In this document: positions 8,670-16,943 of the stretch, one piece after another
Numbering within the stretch: position 1 is the stretch's first letter
Layout: every line of letters begins with the position of its first letter
From: Chthonomonadaceae bacterium
GTDB taxonomy: Bacteria; Armatimonadota; Chthonomonadetes; Chthonomonadales; Chthonomonadaceae
NCBI GenBank assembly: GCA_027450145.1
Contig: DAIDKH010000026.1
Coordinates: forward strand, 1-53,123
Reading direction: 5' to 3'
Length of the DNA stretch: 53,123 nucleotides
The notes under the pieces: generated by a model
Seen by the model: the letters and a program-made list of their open reading frames with translations, nothing else
Databases searched by the model: none
What the model was told of the DNA's origin: nothing
Made by a program: the position numbers and the translations under genes

Positions 8670-9607
8670 AATGGACCATCGTGCGTGCAGCCGTCACATT
8701 CCGTCTCGATAGTGCTATGGTCGACCTGGTACCGCGATTCAAGTAGGCTCTTGACCGACTGAACTATTTTGCTGGTCTCTTCGTTCTGGTTCGGGTCAAC
8801 GTTGAGGTGGCACGAAAGGGCGTTCATCTCGTCCGCAATCGACCACACGTGCAGGTCATGAACTGCGGCTACTCCAGGAATGGCGAGCATATCGGCGGTC
8901 AATGCCTCTAGATTGATGCCCTTGGGAACACCCTCCAGCAGGACGTTGACTGTTTCGGAAATGATAGCCCAGGATGATAGACCAATGATTGCCGCAAGCA
9001 ATATTGAAATCGCCGGATCAAGCAGCTGCCAACCGGTGTAATGTATGATGACACCTGCCACAACCACGCCTAACGATGCTACTGCATCCCCTGCCATGTG
9101 CACAAAGGCACTACGGACGTTCACACTGTGCGCCGCCTCGCCTCGCAAACCAAGGGCGATGGCAAGATTTATGACAATGGCAGCACTTGCAGTGACGATC
9201 ATGATATTTGAGTGAACAGCTTCGGGGTGAAAGAAACGGCTAATGGCCTCTTCACCTATGAGCAGTGCAATACCAACCAGCGTCACTGCATTGGCCAGCG
9301 CGGTGAGGATAGACACTCTGTGATAGCCGTAAGTACGCCGCTGCGATGCAGGTTTGGTTGCTGCATGTATTGCGTACCAAGAAAGCATTAGAGCAAATGC
9401 ATCCGTAAAGTTGTGCCCCGCATCGGATAGGAGAGCCAGGCTGTTCGCGCGTGCAGCCGCGATCAGCTCGAAAACTACGAAGCCCAAGGTGAGCGCCAAG
9501 GAAGCTGCCAGTCGCGGGCCGGCAATACCGCGTGCACTGTGCGTATGGCCAGGACCGCCACCGCAGCAGTGATCATTATGGTCGTGCGTGTGCATCGTAT
9601 CACTCAT
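8606..9607 (-). CDS. CDF-family zinc/cation exporter (CzcD/ZnT type)
   Basis: A 333-residue cation diffusion facilitator that exchanges cytosolic Zn(II) (or Co/Cd) for protons across the inner membrane. The N-terminus is metal-binding and His/Cys-rich (HTHDHNDHCCGGGPGHTH). Six membrane segments follow; segment 2 carries HNFTD and segment 5 carries HMAGD, the paired HxxxD ligands of zinc-selective members. The cytosolic ferredoxin-like domain (~205-310) contains VHDLHVWSIADEMNALSCH, typical of CzcD. It lies 26 bases downstream of the NicO-like gene in the same direction, suggesting a two-gene metal-efflux operon. Confidence 0.95.
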   Translation of the reverse strand: MSDTMHTHDHNDHCCGGGPGHTHSARGIAGPRLAASLALTLGFVVFELIAAARANSLALLSDAGHNFTDAFALMLSWYAIHAATKPASQRRTYGYHRVSILTALANAVTLVGIALLIGEEAISRFFHPEAVHSNIMIVTASAAIVINLAIALGLRGEAAHSVNVRSAFVHMAGDAVASLGVVVAGVIIHYTGWQLLDPAISILLAAIIGLSSWAIISETVNVLLEGVPKGINLEALTADMLAIPGVAAVHDLHVWSIADEMNALSCHLNVDPNQNEETSKIVQSVKSLLESRYQVDHSTIETECDGCTHDGPFHCLGASESSVLTTSPTRGDS

Positions 9608-9633
9608 TAAGCGCTAACTCCCTGGTTGGTCCA

Positions 9634-10362
9634 TCACTTTATAACAGTCATCAGTGCGATTCCAAGAACCACCATTAATGCTCCTGCAAGCATCCCCTCG
9701 TACCTCTCTAACCAGGCGAGTTTGAGCTGAGCTAGACCCGAAAGCGATAGCGCCACCAACAGTACCATAAGAGGAGGAGTAATGAGAAGGAACAGTAAAC
9801 TAATTCCTACAAGGACCCATTCATTCATGCCAGAGCAACCTACGTACAATGGAAGCATATCGAGACACGGCGAAAACACTAAGCCAAGTACCAGCGCCCC
9901 CATGGCAGCTTTATCAGCGCGACTGAGGGGCCCATCGGGCTCATGTGTATGCCCAACACGGTCATGTTCGGCTTCATGGTGGTGCTCGTGGGTAGCTCCC
10001 GGAACGTGCAAATGCAAGTGGATGTGGCCAGTTCCCCGAATGTTCGTCACGATGAATACTGCACCCAGGGTCACGAGAACCAGAGATATTCCTGCTTGCT
10101 CCGCCCAAGGTGGTAACTCACGCAATATAGCAGCACCGGCCCGAGCTAGTAATAGGCCTAAAATGGCAGTAAGCAGCACATGCCCCGTGCCGGCAGCAGC
10201 AACCGACATTAAAGTGCGGCTTCTGCTCCACTTCCTCGCTCGCCCCATAAGAACGAAGGAGAGCCAGTGGGATGGCAACATGGCATGCATCACTGCAATG
10301 ATGGCAGCCCCCAATAATATAGCTCCTACAGTTGTGGAAGCTGCCTGGAAGTGAAAATCCAT
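9634..10362 (-). CDS. NicO/RcnA-like metal permease with His-rich loop
   Basis: The 242-residue membrane protein has ~6-7 hydrophobic segments. An early segment carries VMHAMLPSHWL, resembling the histidine signature of nickel/cobalt permeases and related UreH/NicO proteins. A central cytosolic loop is packed with histidines (HIHLHLHVPGATHEHHHEAEH). A later segment has FSPCLDMLPLY, matching the proline/cysteine element of this superfamily. It probably exports Ni, Co or another divalent metal, fitting with the zinc exporter gene directly downstream. The exact metal is inferred only from context. Confidence 0.72.
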   Translation of the reverse strand: MDFHFQAASTTVGAILLGAAIIAVMHAMLPSHWLSFVLMGRARKWSRSRTLMSVAAAGTGHVLLTAILGLLLARAGAAILRELPPWAEQAGISLVLVTLGAVFIVTNIRGTGHIHLHLHVPGATHEHHHEAEHDRVGHTHEPDGPLSRADKAAMGALVLGLVFSPCLDMLPLYVGCSGMNEWVLVGISLLFLLITPPLMVLLVALSLSGLAQLKLAWLERYEGMLAGALMVVLGIALMTVIK

Positions 10363-10410
10363 TTAAACGCTTGTTCTTTTCATGCCAAATACCAGTACGA
10401 AATTAACTTG

Positions 10411-10425
10411 GTACATTATATACCA
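10411..10425. promoter_or_regulatory. AT-rich imperfect dyad upstream of metal efflux operon
   Basis: A 15-base sequence beginning GGTACATT and ending ATACC matches its own reverse complement at 12 of 15 positions. On the minus strand it contains TATAAT (10420-10415), placed about 50 bases before the ATG of the NicO-like gene. An operator overlapping a -10 box would fit metal-responsive control. No regulator gene is adjacent and the -35 is weak, so this is tentative. Confidence 0.25.
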
Positions 10426-10479
10426 TGAAACCTGTGGCGACCTGCCCCCAACGGTTTCCCTGCCAGAAGGAGAAGTTCT

Positions 10480-11874
10480 ACGACGAAATCGTTACTAGAT
10501 GATACTATTGCTGCCGTTGCTACCGCCCCAGGGGCAGCCGGCCTGGCAGTTGTGAGAATAAGTGGCCCCAGGGCGTTAGAGGTATCTAAGGCAATCTTTG
10601 TGCCTCGTTGGCCGCAAAAAAGAGTTCAAGCACCTTACACTGCGCGCTACGGAACAATAGTCGACGAGCAGCGAAATAAAATTGACGACGTGATCCTGTT
10701 AGTAATGCACGCTCCCCACTCCTACACGGGAGAGAATACGGTAGAGATATCGTGTCATGGTGGCAATACCGTTACGGCAATGGTGCTAAATGAAGTGTTA
10801 CGTTTTAATATACGCCTGGCAGATCCCGGTGAGTTCACGATGCGTGCGTTTCTGAATGGACGATTAGACCTTGCACAAGCAGAAGCGGTGGCAGACCTGA
10901 TCAATGCGAGAACACAGGCAGCAGTACGATCCGCTAGACGTCAACTTGAGGGCGGTCTTTCGGGTTTATGTACGCAGTTGAGGAGCGACGTTGTTGGTAT
11001 TCTGGCCGCCGTAGAGGTAACCATTGATTACAGTGATGAAGTACCGGAACTTGATCTGGGCTCAATCATCCAGAGTATCAGAGGGGTGATTCGCAAGCTT
11101 GAGCGGCTATTGGCCAGCAGTATTAGCGGCCGTCTGTTTCGCGAAGGGCTGCATGTGGTCATACTCGGTAAGCCCAATGTAGGTAAATCTTCGCTGCTTA
11201 ATCGCCTGCTTGGTTATGACAGAGCGATTGTAAGCGATACAGCAGGTACCACAAGAGATGTGCTTCAGGAAGCCGCAAACATCCGTGGCGTCCCTGTAAC
11301 GCTCGTGGATACCGCAGGTTTACGTGAGACCAACAATGCCATTGAACGCCAAGGCGTAGAGCGCGCAGAAGGAGCGGCGATTGCAGCAGATGCCGTCATC
11401 GTTGTAGTGGATGCGGTCACAGGAATAACCAGCGACGACAAGCGCGCTCTTACTACCGCCCGCAACTTAGGCATACGGGTCGTTCCTGTAGTCAATCGCT
11501 GCGACCTCACGCCGGTCAGCCAGTCCAGCAGCGTCGCTAAGGAGCTGAGCCAGTCGCTGGGTAAGGATTGCACGGCCTTGCAGGTTTCCGCCCTTACCGG
11601 AACCGGTATTACTGCCCTTCAAGACACCATCGCACCTGTAGATGTCGCCGATGGGGAATATGCGTACGTAACGAATATGCGTCACGAAATTGCGTGCCGT
11701 GCTGCTGTGGAAAGTCTACAGCGAGCAGTGCTAGCCACTGAGAGCGGTATGCCATCAGATTTCATCACGATTGATCTTCACGGTGCGATTGATGCTCTCT
11801 CGGAGATTACGGGCGAAGGAGCACCCGATGAACTCATTCATCGAATTTTTAAAGACTTCTGCGTAGGTAAGTAA
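10480..11874 (+). CDS. mnmE: tRNA modification GTPase MnmE (TrmE), apparent ACG start
   Basis: MnmE with MnmG makes the cmnm5U34 modification of tRNA wobble uridines. The conserved N-terminus DDTIAAVATAPGAAGLAVV is encoded from 10498, upstream of the first in-frame GTG (10552). The only in-frame ATG/GTG/TTG/CTG before it is a CTG at 10432. AAGGAG at 10467-10472 is followed seven bases later by ACG at 10480, so I take ACG as the start (464 residues, normal length). The G domain shows GKPNVGKSSLLN (P-loop), DTAGTTRD (G2), DTAGLRE (G3) and VNRCD (G4, usually NKxD). The C-terminal FCVGK carries the catalytic cysteine. Identity is certain; the start is inferred. Confidence 0.93.
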   Translation, partial: TTKSLLDDTIAAVATAPGAAGLAVVRISGPRALEVSKAIFVPRWPQKRVQAPYTARYGTIVDEQRNKIDDVILLVMHAPHSYTGENTVEISCHGGNTVTAMVLNEVLRFNIRLADPGEFTMRAFLNGRLDLAQAEAVADLINARTQAAVRSARRQLEGGLSGLCTQLRSDVVGILAAVEVTIDYSDEVPELDLGSIIQSIRGVIRKLERLLASSISGRLFREGLHVVILGKPNVGKSSLLNRLLGYDRAIVSDTAGTTRDVLQEAANIRGVPVTLVDTAGLRETNNAIERQGVERAEGAAIAADAVIVVVDAVTGITSDDKRALTTARNLGIRVVPVVNRCDLTPVSQSSSVAKELSQSLGKDCTALQVSALTGTGITALQDTIAPVDVADGEYAYVTNMRHEIACRAAVESLQRAVLATESGMPSDFITIDLHGAIDALSEITGEGAPDELIHRIFKDFCVGK

Positions 11875-11932
11875 TTCCCGGGTGGTTGTATAATGACCCT
11901 AACCCGTTGAACTTTATTGGTTGGGAGAGAGA

Positions 11933-13261
11933 ATGGAAAACAGTGCTGGCACTTTACTCGCCGAGTTAGACCGCAAAACAGACCGGTGCATTCGGTGTGG
12001 ATTCTGTCTGGACGCCTGCCCGACCTTTCGCTTAACCGGGCAGGAGACACTAAGCCCTAGAGGTCGCATTTATCTAGTAAGAAGCTGGCGCGAGGGGGTC
12101 ATTAAGCTCGACAATAACGTAATGCATGCTCTAGACACATGCCTGGGATGTCGCGCTTGTGAGACCGCATGCCCGAGTGGAGTAGAGTATGGCTCCATAC
12201 TGGAACTGGCTCGCGCCCAGGTAGAAGCGGGCAACTTGAGAGCACCGCTACAGAAATTAGCGCGCCAGCAACTCCTTAGAGTATTAACAAACCCTGGAGC
12301 GCTATCCTTTACGCTAACGGCGGGCCGATATGCGAAGGCATTCACGAACGGACGAATGCCGTCAATAATCGCGCACGCACTGTCCGGTGTGACCGCTACA
12401 CCCCCGATGCTTCCGCAGGCTCATGGATCAGCCAACGACCGACCTTTGCCCGAGCGATCACCCGCACTCACAGCTAAACGGCACACAGTGGCCATTCTCG
12501 AGGGCTGCGTAATGCGCGTACTGTTTGCTGCCACCAACCACGCCACCGTACGCGTGCTGCAGGCAAACGGCTGCGAGGTTATAGCCCCCAAGTCTGTTCA
12601 ATGTTGCGGTGCTTTGCACATCCACGCAGGTCAGCACGAGGAGGCACTAGGTAAGTTCAAGGCGCTCATCGATAGCTTTGAGCCGTACATTGACGGAATT
12701 GACGCCATCGTCATCAATTCTGCCGGTTGCGGTTCCACACTACGCGAATATGGCGCCCTACTTGAGCACGACGACGACTATCGCGATCGGGCCAAGAAAC
12801 TTAGTGCCAAGGTGCGCGACATCTGTGAGTGGCTTGCCGAGATCGGTCCCGCGAAAATGGTTAACGAGATTAACGAGACTATTTCCTACCATGATGCATG
12901 CCATTTGGCGCACGGGCAAAAGATACGGGAACAGCCACGTTTACTCCTGCAACAAATACCAGGGATACAGCTCGTTGAAATGCAGGAGGCAGATACGTGT
13001 TGCGGAAGCGCAGGAACTTATAACATCACACAGCCAATCCTGGCTGCGCAGTTGCTTGCGCGCAAGATCGAACATATTCAGGAGACCGGCGCGACCACCA
13101 TTGTGACGGGTAATCCTGGCTGCCTGGCGTGGATTGAACAAGGATTAAAAGAAAAGGGTTTGCGTGTAAGAATCTGTCACCCCGTAGAGTTGCTCGACTA
13201 CGCCTACAGCCATCCATCTCAAGGTGAGTTAGAGGGGACCGAAACAAACGCAGTCGGCTAG
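11933..13261 (+). CDS. glcF: Glycolate oxidase iron-sulfur subunit GlcF
   Basis: This electron-transfer subunit of glycolate dehydrogenase works with the FAD proteins GlcD and GlcE and passes electrons to the membrane quinone pool. Two 4Fe-4S motifs lie near the N-terminus (CIRCGFCLDACP and CLGCRACETACPSG). Two CCG domains follow, with CCGALHIHAG and CCGSAGTYN. The ATG at 11933 has GGGAGAGAG directly upstream. glcD/glcE are not adjacent, so the subunit is encoded apart from its partners here. A lactate-utilisation LutA-type protein is the closest alternative, but that is shorter (~240 residues) than this 442-residue protein. Confidence 0.9.
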   Translation: MENSAGTLLAELDRKTDRCIRCGFCLDACPTFRLTGQETLSPRGRIYLVRSWREGVIKLDNNVMHALDTCLGCRACETACPSGVEYGSILELARAQVEAGNLRAPLQKLARQQLLRVLTNPGALSFTLTAGRYAKAFTNGRMPSIIAHALSGVTATPPMLPQAHGSANDRPLPERSPALTAKRHTVAILEGCVMRVLFAATNHATVRVLQANGCEVIAPKSVQCCGALHIHAGQHEEALGKFKALIDSFEPYIDGIDAIVINSAGCGSTLREYGALLEHDDDYRDRAKKLSAKVRDICEWLAEIGPAKMVNEINETISYHDACHLAHGQKIREQPRLLLQQIPGIQLVEMQEADTCCGSAGTYNITQPILAAQLLARKIEHIQETGATTIVTGNPGCLAWIEQGLKEKGLRVRICHPVELLDYAYSHPSQGELEGTETNAVG

Positions 13262-13281
13262 CCCACTGATGCTAGCCGACT
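13252..13281 (+). terminator. Perfect 11-bp hairpin at glcF end
   Basis: AGTCGGCTAGC pairs perfectly with GCTAGCCGACT around an 8-base loop; the left arm includes the glcF stop codon. A second 7-bp palindrome (CTCAATT-AA-AATTGAG, 13284-13299) follows at once. The T-run is weak, but the position between convergent genes supports a bidirectional terminator. Confidence 0.6.
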
Positions 13282-13317
13282 ATCTCAATTAAAATTGAGC
13301 CAAGACGATTAATCCCG

Positions 13318-13512
13318 CTAAGCTGGCTTGGGCGAATTCTTGCCGTGTGTCTCGACTCCATCCGCCAAGCGTGCATAGGTAAACGCTCGCTGAACGTGTG
13401 CACCCGGCGTAACGTTGGCGCTTGGTTGGGATACAAGCGCATGCTGACACAATATTAAGCCTGCCAAGGCTACTCCGGCTGCTATGAAAGACTTCAGGGG
13501 GAATGTTTTCAC
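13318..13512 (-). CDS. Small exported-peptide gene overlapping TPR regulator
   Basis: It encodes 64 residues from a GTG whose last two bases lie inside the TGA of the upstream sigma/TPR gene (GTGA overlap), with AAAGGA nine bases before it. The product has a short basic start (MKTFPLK), a hydrophobic core (SFIAAGVALAGLILC) and a plausible signal-peptidase site near VSQPSA, leaving a ~30-residue polar tail ending NSPKPA. No lipobox is convincing. Placement and architecture resemble Phr pheromone precursors that follow Rap TPR receptors in Bacillus. It could instead be a small secreted protein or anti-sigma-like peptide. No homologue is recognised. Confidence 0.62.
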   Translation of the reverse strand: MKTFPLKSFIAAGVALAGLILCQHALVSQPSANVTPGAHVQRAFTYARLADGVETHGKNSPKPA

Positions 13513-15059
13513 AGTGATTGTTCCTTTCCTAACTCTTCCTCAAGCCAATACCACCAGGCAATGAGGTCGCTGTCTCGAATTTGAGCAAGCGTTTGCAGAA
13601 GCTTTTGCGCGGGGCATTGAGCAGTATCATTCGACACCATCGCCTCGAGTACGCCTCTCGCTTCTATGTAGTATCTATCCTTAACATACGCTAAAATGAG
13701 GTTGCTAGCGCGCATTGGTGAGGGCCGCTGCATTGCCATTCTTGCGTAAAGCGTTGCACGCTCAATATTTCTATCGCGGTTCCTGCCTGAATCATACCAC
13801 GTTAGATAGATATCGGCCGCATTAGTAGCGGCAATATATCGCTCCGCTCCTGAGTCTGGCCTATCTATGATAGTAAGAAACAGTTCAAGGGCTTCCCGAA
13901 GCCTACCCAGCTGCATAAGTAACACACCGGCCTCGTTAAGAGCTGCGTAGAATGCTGGCTGAACATCGTGCGCTTCTCGGTAGAGCTTAATTGCAGCTTC
14001 CAGGTTACCGGCCCGCCGTTCACGGCGTGCGCTGTCATACAACATCTGTGCAGCTGCATCACCTGCACAAGGATTATCGTCGAGGGTGTAGGTGTCCATC
14101 ACGCGCATCATACGGCGCATTTCGGGAGTAGGCGGCTCCTGCGTGCGAGGCGCGTTTACTTCGTTAATAATTGCTTCCTCAACGTCTGGCGAGTCACCTT
14201 CGGAACATGCAGCGCGCTGCTGCCAGGTGTACTGAAGTATTCTCTCGAAGAGGCGAGCTTGACGATCGACGTTCCACCCCGTATTTCTGCGAACTTTTGA
14301 GGTCGGACGGCTGACACGCGGCTGCGCGATAATCTGAGAGTAAACATTTTCGCTGCCGCACTGCCGTGCCACCAATCGGGCTAATGCCGCACGAGCACGA
14401 CACACGTTCTGTCGTTCCCTATCTGTCTCAGGACCAACTGCTTCGCCGCGCTCACGACGTCGTTCGCGCTCCAGATCTAACTGAAGTGCGCTGTAATAGC
14501 TGGGCGAGAGCTGCTCCATCGCCTTTGACAGAGCAGCTCGGAACTCCGCCTTCTCGTCCTGTTCTATCAGGGCTTCTTCGGGTCGACTATCGCTCGAAGG
14601 GTCTGCCAGAGTGTCTCTCAGGCAAATGGCGTTATCACCCAGTGTGCTAAGCGGCTGATCTAAAGAGACGGTAGGTACCTCGTGCCGCGCCGCTCTCCCC
14701 TCATCACTCAACACGGACCTTATTGCCCGCGCCAGATAAGCTACTGGATCGGGAAATATCTTGCCCACTGCAGTAGCAAACGAATAAAGCTGCAAGGACG
14801 CATGCGACGAATAGTGCCGTACGGCCACTCGTGCCATCTTGATGCAGGCTTCCTCTAGAGCTGAATAAGCGTCATTCGCACTCATTCGTGCCGGGATCAT
14901 TTTGCCATCGGGCATCAATCTTGGGCTCGAAAGGTAGCTAACGGTACGGGCTCCATACTGAGAGAGAATAAGCTCAGCAGCGCCTAAAATGTCAGGCGCG
15001 ACAGTGCCGGCTGCTACGCCGGTTGGAGCTGATTTTACTCTAATTTCAAGTTGGTTCAC
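13509..15059 (-). CDS. Sigma-70-like protein with C-terminal TPR domain
   Basis: I prefer GTG at 15059, which has a strong GGGAGGGG four bases upstream; an ATG at 15113 would add 18 residues with a poor ribosome site. Residues ~60-135 look like degenerate sigma region 2 (FPDPVAYLARAIRSVLSDEGR). The phrase VSLDQPL...LRDTLADPSSDSRPEEAL resembles the linker before region 4, and QLSPSYYSALQLD...RQNVCRARAALARL resembles a region-4 helix-turn-helix. Residues ~330-510 are TPR-like (GNLEAAIKLYREAHDVQPAFYAALNEAG..., LGRLREALELFLTII). It may be a transcription factor whose activity is controlled through the TPR domain. The overlapping exported-peptide gene downstream suggests a ligand. Promoter recognition is unproven because region 2 is weak. 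Confidence 0.7.
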   Translation of the reverse strand: MNQLEIRVKSAPTGVAAGTVAPDILGAAELILSQYGARTVSYLSSPRLMPDGKMIPARMSANDAYSALEEACIKMARVAVRHYSSHASLQLYSFATAVGKIFPDPVAYLARAIRSVLSDEGRAARHEVPTVSLDQPLSTLGDNAICLRDTLADPSSDSRPEEALIEQDEKAEFRAALSKAMEQLSPSYYSALQLDLERERRRERGEAVGPETDRERQNVCRARAALARLVARQCGSENVYSQIIAQPRVSRPTSKVRRNTGWNVDRQARLFERILQYTWQQRAACSEGDSPDVEEAIINEVNAPRTQEPPTPEMRRMMRVMDTYTLDDNPCAGDAAAQMLYDSARRERRAGNLEAAIKLYREAHDVQPAFYAALNEAGVLLMQLGRLREALELFLTIIDRPDSGAERYIAATNAADIYLTWYDSGRNRDRNIERATLYARMAMQRPSPMRASNLILAYVKDRYYIEARGVLEAMVSNDTAQCPAQKLLQTLAQIRDSDLIAWWYWLEEELGKEQSL

Positions 15060-15692
15060 CGGTCCCCTCCCTATACACTCGAGAGTCTCCACTACTGTCT
15101 CATGAGTGTACATACGGAATAGACGCCCGTATGTGACAACTTGTTCGCGAACTTTGCAGTTATAAACTTAAAGTGTATTCAGCATTGGGCTAACACGACC
15201 TTGTGCGGCAGTAACAACGCGGGTATCAGTGCATTTCAGAAGGGATTGGTGTACATCTCACCACGAATTCGATTTCTTACGGCACAGCCCGGTCTACCTG
15301 CAGTCATGTGGTAAGAGTAGAACGTGCAGGCAACTAGCCTGTCATAAGTGATAAAGATGGCAGCACAAACCACCACATCCTTTAGCCGACAGTCGTAGCG
15401 GTACTGGTATGTAGACGATAACTCTACTACCTAAAAAATTATTAGGTTTATTATGGCAAGAACAACTCATTTGCGTGTATTCTGTTACCGGTTCACATCG
15501 GCAAATGAACGGTAACTCGCGCGGGGATCTTGACGCGGGTTCGGATTTGCGTGGAAACAACTTGGTAGGTTTTGTTGGACCAACAATTATCAGCTACCGT
15601 AGTGATGCAATGCGACAACTTAAAGCTCCATTTAACTGTCATGCTACACTATTGACTCGCGTCATCACGATGGGCGCATCTGGAAGGAGCAA
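15060..15692. other. Long gap between sigma/TPR gene and cinA
   Basis: This stretch should hold the promoters of both divergent genes. I see a small AT-rich stem (ACCTAA...TTAGGT near 15430-15450) and scattered AT-rich patches (e.g. 15160-15175), but no clear -35/-10 pair. A 73-codon plus-strand frame at 15475-15696 has no ribosome site and atypical composition, so I do not call it a gene. Confidence 0.4.
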
Positions 15693-16943
15693 GTGAAATT
15701 GCGAGCTGAAGTCGTTTCAGTTGGCACGGAGTTGTTGCTAGGGCAGATCGTAGATACAAATGCAGCCTATCTTGCGAAAGCACTTTCCGCGGTTGGAGTT
15801 TCTGTCTACCGCAGGTCTACTGTCGGTGACAATATGGATCGCCTCGTAGCGGCACTTACAACTGCCTTTGCAGACAACGATATTGTGGTCACAATTGGTG
15901 GCCTTGGTCCCACTTTAGACGATATCACCCGCGAGGGCGTGGCTAAAGCACTGGGTGACTCGCTAGTTCAGGATGACGCGATCGCCGCAAATCTCAGCAA
16001 GTTCTTTGCGGATCGCGGAATTCCCATGACCGAAAGTAACCTTCGTCAAGCAAGGGTCCCGGTTCACGGGAGAGCGATTGATAATCCGAACGGTACTGCT
16101 CCGGGTCTGCTCTTTGTGAAGGACGACAAAATTGCTATATGCCTACCAGGTCCTCCCAATGAGTTCATCCCCATGGTGGATGACTTCGTTACTCCGTACT
16201 TACTAGAAAAAACAGGTAACAGAGGCACTATTCGTTCGCGCATACTCAGGGTCATCGGGATGGGCGAAAGCAGTGTGGAGCAGATCGTTAAAGATCTAAT
16301 GCATGATGATAACCCCACGTTGGCTCCCTATGCCAAGATTGGTGAAGTTCACCTTCGAATTACAGCGCGCCATGATACTGCTGAACAGGCCGAAGAACTA
16401 GTGGAGGAGCGAGCGGCACTTGTTAGAGCGAGACTAGGCCGGCTGATTTACGGCGAGGACAATCAGACTCTTGAGCAGGCCGTGGTTTCATTGTTATTGG
16501 ATAACGGGAGTACGGTATCAGTGGCTGAAAGTTGTTCCGGAGGCCTTTTGGCAAAACGCATCACGGATATTCCGGGCAGCTCGAGGGTATTTCCAGCTGG
16601 CCTGGTTTGCTATAGCAATGCTGCGAAAGAAGACTTGGCCGGTGTCAACCCATCCACCATCGAAAAACATGGCGCCGTTAGCCACGAGGTCGCCGCAGAA
16701 TTAGCGTACGGAGTTCGCAAACGCTTTTCGACCACGTACGGGATAGGTATCACGGGGATTGCTGGTCCGGATGGCGGAACCGAAATGAAGCCAGTGGGCC
16801 TTGTTTTTATCGCTCTTGCAGATGCGCAAGGCTGCAAGGTAGAGCGTGCGCATTTACTGGGTTCCAGGTCGGTAGTTCGTACTCGTGCAGTTCAAACGGC
16901 ACTGAACCTTCTACGATTGAGCCTGCTTACGCAGCGGCACTAG
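15693..16943 (+). CDS. cinA: CinA-like nicotinamide-nucleotide amidase
   Basis: A 416-residue two-domain protein. The N-terminal molybdopterin-binding-like (COG1058) domain has VSVGTELLLGQIVDTNAAYLA and GGLGPTLDDITREG; family members hydrolyse ADP-ribose-type pyrophosphates. The C-terminal CinA domain (~255-410) has VAESCSGGLLAKRITDIPGSS and GITGIAGPDGG, the NMN deamidase active region that recycles pyridine nucleotides. GTG at 15693 has GGAAGGAG five bases upstream. The 3' end overlaps the convergent c-di-GMP gene by 17 bases. Confidence 0.95.
   Translation: MKLRAEVVSVGTELLLGQIVDTNAAYLAKALSAVGVSVYRRSTVGDNMDRLVAALTTAFADNDIVVTIGGLGPTLDDITREGVAKALGDSLVQDDAIAANLSKFFADRGIPMTESNLRQARVPVHGRAIDNPNGTAPGLLFVKDDKIAICLPGPPNEFIPMVDDFVTPYLLEKTGNRGTIRSRILRVIGMGESSVEQIVKDLMHDDNPTLAPYAKIGEVHLRITARHDTAEQAEELVEERAALVRARLGRLIYGEDNQTLEQAVVSLLLDNGSTVSVAESCSGGLLAKRITDIPGSSRVFPAGLVCYSNAAKEDLAGVNPSTIEKHGAVSHEVAAELAYGVRKRFSTTYGIGITGIAGPDGGTEMKPVGLVFIALADAQGCKVERAHLLGSRSVVRTRAVQTALNLLRLSLLTQRH

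Noticed and set aside
13318-13512. Lipoprotein reading of the small exported peptide (LILC)
   Set aside because: The residue before Cys is Leu, not Gly/Ala/Ser, so a lipobox is unlikely.
15475-15696. Open frame of 73 codons before cinA
   Set aside because: No ribosome site, no recognisable domain, and it runs over the cinA start; likely chance.
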